Source: Hippopus hippopus
Taxonomy: Eukaryota; Mollusca; Bivalvia; Cardiida; Cardiidae
Direction of reading: 5' to 3'
Assembly: GCA_946811185.2 (NCBI GenBank)
Contig: OX328107.1
Span: forward strand, 44,506,360-44,570,359
DNA: 64,000 bases
A model generated the notes under the pieces. The model had not been told where the DNA came from. It ran no database searches and worked only from the letters and a program-made list of their open reading frames with translations. The position numbers were made by a program, and so were the translations under genes. Of this stretch, positions 57,516 to 64,000 are shown piece by piece (position 1 is the stretch's first letter; each line of letters opens with the position of its first letter).

Positions 57516-60500
57516 GTATGTTATTTCAACTTCACCTCTTCACCATACGACAAAATTTTGGACCGGCCAAAATTCAAAGCATTTGCAAACGAAAAATTAA
57601 AAGTATCTTAAATGATGAGTTTTGTCTTTCATGGGGTAGTAAACATTGTGGGAAAAGGAGAAAATGCTGGTTACCAACTTACCAGCATTTTCTCCTTTTC
57701 TCGCAATGTTTTCAAAAGTTTCGTTTTTCAGGGTTGTTAAAACTCTGGATTGTTTGGCAAAGGGTTAAATGTAGCCAATTATTTATGAAGCAATGTCACG
57801 ACCCCTTACCCCCTAAATTACAACACAGTGTTGTGGTAAAATAAAAATATTCAGGGGACTTCTGCTTGAACTTCAGTGGACTATAAATCAGGCGATACGA
57901 AGATGAGTGTATCAGTTGAACCGGGAATTTTTCTGTCCCAGGGTTCAATATCAAATATCGGAGAATGTCATGCAACCCTTTATTCATTTTTCTATAAATA
58001 TGACGCTTATTTGACACCATATTTCCAAATTAATATGGCAGAAATACATTTTTTCTCCAGAGCAAGAGTGATCAAAAGTACCATATGTCATTTTGATAGA
58101 ATGCAAACAATCTGGATTCTCGTTTGCAGTGGCCAAGTACAAATGGTTCCATCCATCAGCATATATCTAAAGGTCTCTCAGGTTATTGTAATTTAGGACC
58201 AAAACTATATTGAGTTACTGTCCTTCTGCCAAGAAAATGAGATTTTGAGTGAAATTTGTGATTGAGGGGATCGGTGGTAATTAAAGGGATATTTTGCAAT
58301 TTAGGAGACGAAGAGCCAACACTTGGCTGCAGTTGCCTGATATTATAAATTGTGAAAGTTTTTGAAAATTTCAAGTCAAAAAAGGGGCATAATTGTGTAA
58401 AAATATTTTGATAGTTACCTGCACCTGTTGTATGGATTCCCCTTTTGATAGTGAACAACTTGTCCTAGTTTGAAGTAAATATATGCAATAATGACAGAAA
58501 TATAACAAAATGTCAAAGTTTTTGCATGATGCAGATATTGTTCGCATGCCATCAAAATGACATACATGTTCTTTGTTCCAGTAAAAATTGCTTTTCTGCT
58601 GTATTAATTTGGAAATATGGTGTCAAATAAGCCTCATATTTATGGGAAAATGAGTAAAAGGTTGCATGACATTCTCCGATATTTGATATTGGACTCTGGG
58701 ACAGAAAAAATTCCAGTTCAACAGATATACTCACCCTTCGTATTGCTCAATTTGTAGTCCCCTGAAGTTCAACCAGATGTCCCCTGAATATTTTTCTTTT
58801 GCCACAACACGGTGTGGTTTAGGGGATGAGGAGGCATGAATGTCTTATCATTCTATACAATGAATTGTGAAAAATATTTATGATTCATATCAAAGGAAAA
58901 GGGTCTTTGGCTACATTATCATAATCTTAAAAATCATTTTGTCAAAACCTATTTTTGAGACTTCATTGATATTCCAGCAATGGATTCATGAGTCTTAGCC
59001 ATACCTTTCTCAAATCAATCAACGCAACACTATAATGCTGTTAACGAGAAACTTTTTTTTTTGGTAGTGAATACATAACAAATTTGCATACATGTATACA
59101 ATACAATCTTTATAACTATTTACTGCTTAATGTATAATTTTCATATTTGAACAAAATGGAAGCTTGTCAACACCAAAACAGGGCAAAATGCCATAATGCA
59201 TTGATCTCTGTACCACTGAAATGCGATGGACTTGCTCAGGAAAAACCAGAGGTAAAAACATGCTCAATGAAAATACTCTGCAAACCTGTGTCCATTTGTC
59301 TGTCCTACTGTTAAGTGTCGGACCCCACTTGTATAAACAATTTCTATTAACTATGAAAAATAACTAGTCACAGAAATATCATATTTTGACAAAATACATA
59401 TACAAATTTTCAGTTAAAATTTGAAAACAGAGTATGGTTAGTTTGTAAGTGAGTCTCTGGTAGAATGACTTTAACATACACATATATGGCACGGGTTGGC
59501 CCATGCACAACCAGAATACGTTATATTTTGAGCAAGTATCGGTAAGACATCTTATTATCAGTTTACTTCGTACCACAAGAAAACATCATTAGACTTCTTT
59601 CATATCCATTGATTGCATCTGTATTAGATCAAGCATGACTGCTGTAGGCTGAACATCTCATTTAATAAATGACATAAAGGGCCATAGTTGTAAATTATTG
59701 GGTTTAAAAGAATTCAAATTTGTCAGATTTCATTGATACATTTATTGGGCATTAATCATCCTTAGATTCTTTTCAGTTTTCCTTTCCCCCACAAGCGATA
59801 TACACTGTAGACTAGTCAAAAGTTGAAATGAATTTAAAGGATGCCATGTTAAGATGATTTACTGTCTAAAGGTGAGAGTTTATCGGTCAGTACAATTACA
59901 TTTCCGTATTTCAGATGATATATTGCCAACTTATGAGGAGGCAGTAACTGCTGGAATAACGCTGTACACAGTAAGTGCTCAAAATTTTTGTTACGTTAAC
60001 TCTTACGCTGCCACCTAAGCAAAGTTGACTCTTCTCAGAAGTCTAAAAGAATATTTGCACTGAAGGAACGACAATTTTAGGTAAAGCTTAGTATCAGGTA
60101 TTGGATGGTATAGATCCAAGATCAGACTGCATGTTTTCTACGCCATCGGCAAAAGCTATCCATGGAGATATGGGCAGTGAAAGAGTTAAAGGGGCACTAA
60201 ATTAGATTTTGACCAAAACATGAAGGAAAGCAGTAAACTGTTGATATCGTAGAAGAAATAGAAAATGCATGACTACATGATTGTGTAATAATAGATTACT
60301 AAGCTTTCATAATTATTGGACTGAAAATTTGGCCTCTAGCATATACACAAGCTTTTTCTAGAATTTCTCTCAGTGACCTACTTTTCAGCCAACCATAGCC
60401 AATTTTCCCATTGTAGATATTATCAAAACAAAGATCCTGACCACCTTTCATACGTATTGGACAGAAAATATGGCCTATAGAGCATACACAGGTTTTTTCT

Positions 60501-63500
60501 AAGATTTGAACTACTGACCTAGTTTCTGACCCAACATGACCAATTTTCGAAGTCATGTGAGATGTCATCAAGTAAAACATTCTGACCACCTTTCAAGAAA
60601 TTTGGACTGAAACTGTGACCTCTAGAGCGGACACAAGGTTTTTTTTAAGATTTGACCCAGTGACCTAGTTTTTGCCTGACATGACCCATTTTCAAACTTG
60701 TCCAAGATATCATCAAGACAAACATTCTGACCAAATTTCAAGAGTTTTGGACCAAAAATGTGGCCTCTAGAGTGTACACAAGGTTTTTCTAAGATATGAC
60801 CTTGTGACCTACCTTTTGACCAGACATGACCCATTTTAGAACTCATCCGAGATATCATAAAGACAAACATTCTGACCAAGTTATATGAGTATCTGACTGA
60901 AAATGTGGCCTCTAGAGCTTACACAAGGTTTTTCTAAGTTTTGACCTAGCGACCTAGTTTTTGACCTGACATGACCCATTCTTGAACTCGACCGAGATAT
61001 TATCAAGACAAACATTCTGACCAAGTTTCATGAGTATCGGACAGAAAATGTGGCCTCTTGAGCGTACACAAGGTTTTTCTAAGATTTGACCTAGTGACCT
61101 AGTTTTTGACCCGACATGACCCATTTTTTAACTCGTCCGAGATATCATCGAGACAAACATTCTGACCAATTATCAGGAGTATCGGATCGAAAAAGTGGCC
61201 TCTTGAGCGTACACAAGGTTTTTCTAAGATTTGACCTAGTGACCTAGTTTTTGACCCGACATGATCCATTCTTGAACTCAATTGAGATATTATCAAGGCA
61301 AACATTCTGACCAAGTTTCATGAGTATCGGACTGAAAATGTGGTCTCTTGAGCGTACACAAGGTTTTTTTAAGATTTGACCTAGTGACCTAGTTTTTGAG
61401 CCAACATGACCCATTCTTGAACTCAACTGAGATATCATAAAGACAAACATTCTGACCAACTTTCAAGAGTATTTGACTGAAAATGTGGCCTCTAGAGCGT
61501 ACACAAGGTTTTTCAAAGATATGACCTAGTAACCTAGTTTTTGACCCGACATGACCCATTTTCGAACTCGTCCGAGATATCATCAAGACAAACATTCTGA
61601 CCAAGTTTCATGAGTATCTGATTGAAAATGTGGCCTCTAGAGTGTACTCAAGGTTTTTCTAAGATTTGACCTAGTGACCTAGTTTTTGGCCCGACATGAC
61701 CCATTTTTAAACTCGTCCGAAATATCATCGAGACAAACATTCTGACCAAGTTTCATGAGTATCGGACAGAAAATGTGGCCTCTAGAGCATACACAAGGTT
61801 TTTCTGAGATTTTACCTAGTGACCTAGTTTTTGACCCGACATGACCCATTTTCAAACTCGTCCGAAATATCATCAATACAAACATTCTGACCAAGTTTCA
61901 TGAGTATTGGACTGAAAATGTGGCCTCTAGAGCTTACACAAGGTTTTTCTAAGATTTGACCTAGTGACCTAGTTTTTGACCCGACATGACCCATTTTCGA
62001 ACTCGTCCGAGATATCATCAAGACAAACATTCTGACCAAGTTATATGAGTATCTGACTGAAAATGTGGTCTCTAGAGCGTACACAAGGTTTTTCTAAGAT
62101 TTGACCTAGTGACCTAGTTTTTTGACCCGACATGACCCATTTTGGGACTCGTCCGAGATATCATCGAGACAAACATTCTGACCAACTTTCATGAGTATCG
62201 GACAGAAAATGTGGCCTCTAGAACGTACCCAAGGTTTTTTCTAAGATTTGACCTAGTGACCTAGTTTTTGACCCGACATGACCCATTTTCGAATTTGTCC
62301 GAGATATCATTAAGACAAACATTCTGACCAAGTTTTATGAGTATCGGATTGAAAATGTGGCCTCTAGAGCGTACACAAGGTAAAAGTTGACGACGGATGA
62401 CGAACGACGGATGAGGCACGACGGACGCCGGACACAGCACGATCACAAAAGCTCACCATGAGCACTTCGTGCTCAGGTTAGCTAAAAACATCATGGAAAG
62501 AGAAAAAAATGCAAAATTGTCAAACGTGTGAGAGGAATGAATCCAGTTGCAATAATTATCATCAATCCTGAGGGAGGAATTAGAAGAGCTGAGGAATTGA
62601 ACCAACATCACCCCCCTTCATGCCAAGCCATGTACATAATGCACTAAACAACCAAGCTTTGCTCTAGAATTGACGCATTGAAACTATTTTAATGAGTACC
62701 TACAACCTAAGTTATAGGTGTACATCTGTTTTAATCCTGACTTCTAACTGCTCTGTGAAAGAGAGCTTTTGATTCCACTATCGCTATTGGAAAGGGAAGA
62801 AATGCTAGTAACCAGCATTTTTTCCTTTACCCACAACATTTTCTACCTATTTAAGAACAAATATGCCTGGCCAGGTTGCTTAGTGGTTAGCATATCTGAC
62901 TCGTGACCTGGAGGTTGATTGTTCGATACCTGGTTGCTGCGAACTTTCTTTCCGGCGATTTTTCGCCTCTCACCTCTAATGCATGTGAGAAAAGTAGTCA
63001 ATGGCTTTGGAAAGAAAGTTGTGTCAGTACTGGTGTGAGAAAGCTAGGACACACATGGGTGCATCACACACCGCCATGATATGACCTAAGCTGTTAAAAT
63101 GACGTTAAACTCCAATACGATACAAAAAGAACATAATTGTACCATAATTCAAAAAAACATTAGAGCCATGCTTTTTGAAAAAGGGAGTTAATGCATGTGC
63201 TTAAGGTATTCACGCAGGTCAGTCTGCGCAGTCTGCACAGGCTGACCTAGGCCAAAACTTTTTGCAACAGTAATGGTCAATTTTCTGTATGTCAAAGGAC
63301 CAGTCTACCTCAAGATTCAGTCAGTTGTTAAAGAAAGTGGCTATTATGGATCCATAATTATGTGATGGCTTGATTGGTATCATGCGTCAAAGAAATGTGT
63401 TATGCCCCCTTTTGCAAGAGCATGGGTCATTTATTTGTCTCCTGTGAATCCCTTCAAAATGGACAAGTCTAAAATTTTGCTTTGTGGTAAAGAGTTAACT

Positions 63501-63845
63501 CTTTATCACATGACAAAATTTTAGACAAATCCAAATTGGAAGAATTTCCAAAGGACATTGTAAATATGGCACAAGTAATGGGATTTGTCCGTAAAAGATA
63601 AGCAAACATTGTGGGAAAGAAAGAAAATGCTGGTTACCAGCATTTTCTCCTTTTCCGACAATGTTTTAAAAGCTTTCTTTCTCAGGGTCGTTAAAACTGG
63701 GGATTGTGTGGTAAAGGGTTAAACTTCAAATTTATCTGTACATCTTTAACTGTTTGTCATCAGAGTGGGACAAGATCCTATGACAGTTTACCAAGGAGTA
63801 GGGCCAACACTGGGGACTATGTGGTACAATATCCTGTAAAAACAG
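57491..63845 (+). CDS. Unknown gene, first three exons, continues past window
   Basis: Exons 57491-57515, 59915-59970 and 63764-63845 join in phase (1, 0, then 1 out). They give 54 residues beginning MASAPPPPDDILPTYEEAV, then TAGITLYT, SGTRSYDSLPRSRANTGDYV and VQYPVKT. The ATG context GAAGAAATGG is favourable. The acidic DD next to PTYEEAV resembles the cytosolic PPxY/PSYEE segments of many small membrane proteins (LITAF-like and WW-binding tails), but the first position of a strict PPxY is replaced, and nothing seen fixes the family. Intron 1 contains a TTAA-MITE and a foldback element; intron 2 contains a 145-bp tandem array and SINEs. Confidence 0.62.
57531..57768 (-). repeat. TTAA-MITE in intron 1 of the PTYEEAV gene
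   Basis: CTTCACCATACGACAAAATT to GGCAAAGGGTTAA. The loop has a duplicated TTACCAACTTACCAGC. It begins about 16 nt past the donor. Confidence 0.72.
57801..58832. mobile_element. Long-TIR foldback element, different family
   Basis: Left arm 57801 to about 58090 and right arm about 58545 to 58832 are inverted copies. Both carry AATATTCAGGGGAC, the GAACC or GAACTGGAAATTTTTCTGTCCCAG-like segment in pieces, and ATCGGAGAATGTCATGCAAC. The core of about 450 bp is unrelated. It lies in intron 1 of the PTYEEAV gene. Readings over it on both strands are mirror images and not genes. Confidence 0.7.
58833..59914. other. Intron 1 of the PTYEEAV gene, unique part
   Basis: AT-rich; no repeat or exon recognised. 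The same holds for 63846-64000, where intron 3 begins. Confidence 0.4.
59915..59970 (+). CDS. Unknown gene, exon 2
   Basis: Acceptor CGTATTTCAG, donor GTAAGT. It completes Asp and then encodes DILPTYEEAVTAGITLYT. Phase 1 in, phase 0 out. Confidence 0.66.
60300..62483 (-). mobile_element. Helentron-like H3 variant with about 14 tandem 145-bp units
   Basis: Exact 145-bp period between units in its middle (for example starts at 61099, 61244 and 61389). Units carry GACAAACATTCTGACCAAG, AATGTGGCCTCTAGAGCG and TTTGACCTAGTGACCTAG. One end has the GAGCACTTCGTGCTCAGG hairpin at 62455-62483; the expected GGCCATGATGGCC end is missing near 60300, so it is truncated. It lies in intron 2 of the PTYEEAV gene. 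The 71-residue minus-strand readings recur every 145 bp and change frame each time, so they are not coding. Confidence 0.72.
62515..62660 (-). mobile_element. SINE 5' part
   Basis: On the minus strand, GGTTCAATTCCTCAGCTC and GGATTGATGATAATTATTGC match the head and centre of 46992-47252. Confidence 0.45.
62750..62870 (+). repeat. TTAA-MITE, partial
   Basis: GGAAGAAATGCTAGTAACCA core and TTTACCCACAACATTTTCTA; the second arm is lost at the SINE start. Confidence 0.5.
62872..63125 (+). mobile_element. tRNA-headed SINE, best full copy
   Basis: Box A GCTTAGTGGTTAGCATATCT, box B TTGTTCGATACCTGG, conserved centre GCATGTGAGAAAAGTAGTCA and GGAAAGAAAGTTGTGTCAGT, tail GACGTTAAACTCCAATACGA. It may belong to one of the conserved-central-domain SINE superfamilies of invertebrates. 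Confidence 0.72.
63167..63424. mobile_element. MITE, CATGCTCTGTG family
   Basis: Same internal sequences as 52228-52480 (CTGTATGTCAAAGGACCAGT, ATGGATCCATAATTATGTGA); termini slightly decayed. Confidence 0.68.
63440..63723. repeat. TTAA-MITE half and full copy sharing TTAA
   Basis: 63440-63501 is a right half ending TTGTGGTAAAGAGTTAA. 63498-63723 is a full inverted copy, ending 40 nt before exon 63764. Confidence 0.72.
63764..63845 (+). CDS. Unknown gene, exon 3
   Basis: Acceptor TTGTCATCAG, donor GTAAGA. It encodes SGTRSYDSLPRSRANTGDYV and VQYPVKT plus one base. A TTAA-MITE ends at 63723, 40 nt upstream. Confidence 0.62.
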
Positions 63846-64000
63846 GTAAGATAAATTACCAATAATTTTTAACCCTCAAAGTGCCTTTCACAACTATGCT
63901 TGCCTTTTCAGCCGGTGTAGATTAAGGTCAGGCTACACGAAGCATTTGGACTGCTGAATAAAAGCATCAAATTCTTTCAGAGTGGTTAGCTCTTTACTAC

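Noticed and set aside
57876..58734. Mirror-image readings MSVSVEPGIF and MSISVELEFF
   Set aside because: They lie in the two arms of a foldback element, so their similarity is due to the inverted repeat.
60299..62446. Series of 71-residue minus-strand proteins with MVRMFVLMIS and GSKTRSLGQILEKP
   Set aside because: They repeat with the 145-bp satellite unit, which is not a multiple of three, so successive units shift frame. Not a protein family.

Overview
This is a eukaryotic nuclear window. Its genes are split into short exons with GT/AG introns, intergenic DNA is AT-rich, and most of the length is interspersed repeats. The repeat types point to a bivalve mollusc: Helentron-like elements whose ends read AGCTCACCTGAGCAC or AGCTCCACTGGCC, tRNA-headed SINEs, Tc1 elements and many MITEs. 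That assignment is inference. No prokaryotic operon, rRNA gene, CRISPR array or functional tRNA gene was seen.

Three protein genes can be built by hand from exon joins with consistent phase. (1) 2884-10649, plus strand: the 3' two thirds of CPSF6, the large CFIm subunit of the pre-mRNA 3'-end machinery. It covers the proline-rich linker, the conserved helical block and the RS-like tail with its stop, followed by what look like introns inside the 3' UTR. (2) 34191-56367, minus strand: a small gene I cannot name. It encodes about 154-156 residues with a short predicted coiled coil and a C-terminal membrane anchor, and it has two homologous alternative last exons that swap the anchor. (3) 57491-63845 and beyond, plus strand: the first three exons of an unknown gene with a PTYEEAV motif near its N-terminus. 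Genes 2 and 3 are divergent, with about 1.1 kb between their start codons and GC-box-like and E2F-like sites next to gene 2.

The rest is a record of nested transposition. It includes: an intact Tc1/mariner copy (38819-40205) with 40-bp perfect TIRs and an uninterrupted DD35E transposase, inserted in a SINE-like repeat whose empty relative lies nearby; a hAT-like element with a perfect 8-bp target duplication (28347-30693); a TA-flanked 1.1-kb TIR element (36848-37954); long-TIR foldback elements (15443-16460, 41030-42257, 57801-58832); Helentron-like elements carrying internal arrays of about 145-bp and about 165-bp units; and several SINEs.

The dominant repeat is a roughly 230-bp palindromic family, called TTAA-MITE here. 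It is bounded by TTAACYCTTTACCA and has a long central hairpin. It occurs dozens of times, often in chains whose neighbours share one TTAA. Its ends lie within about 50 nt upstream of an unexpectedly large share of splice acceptors in all three genes, which I regard as the most notable pattern in the window.
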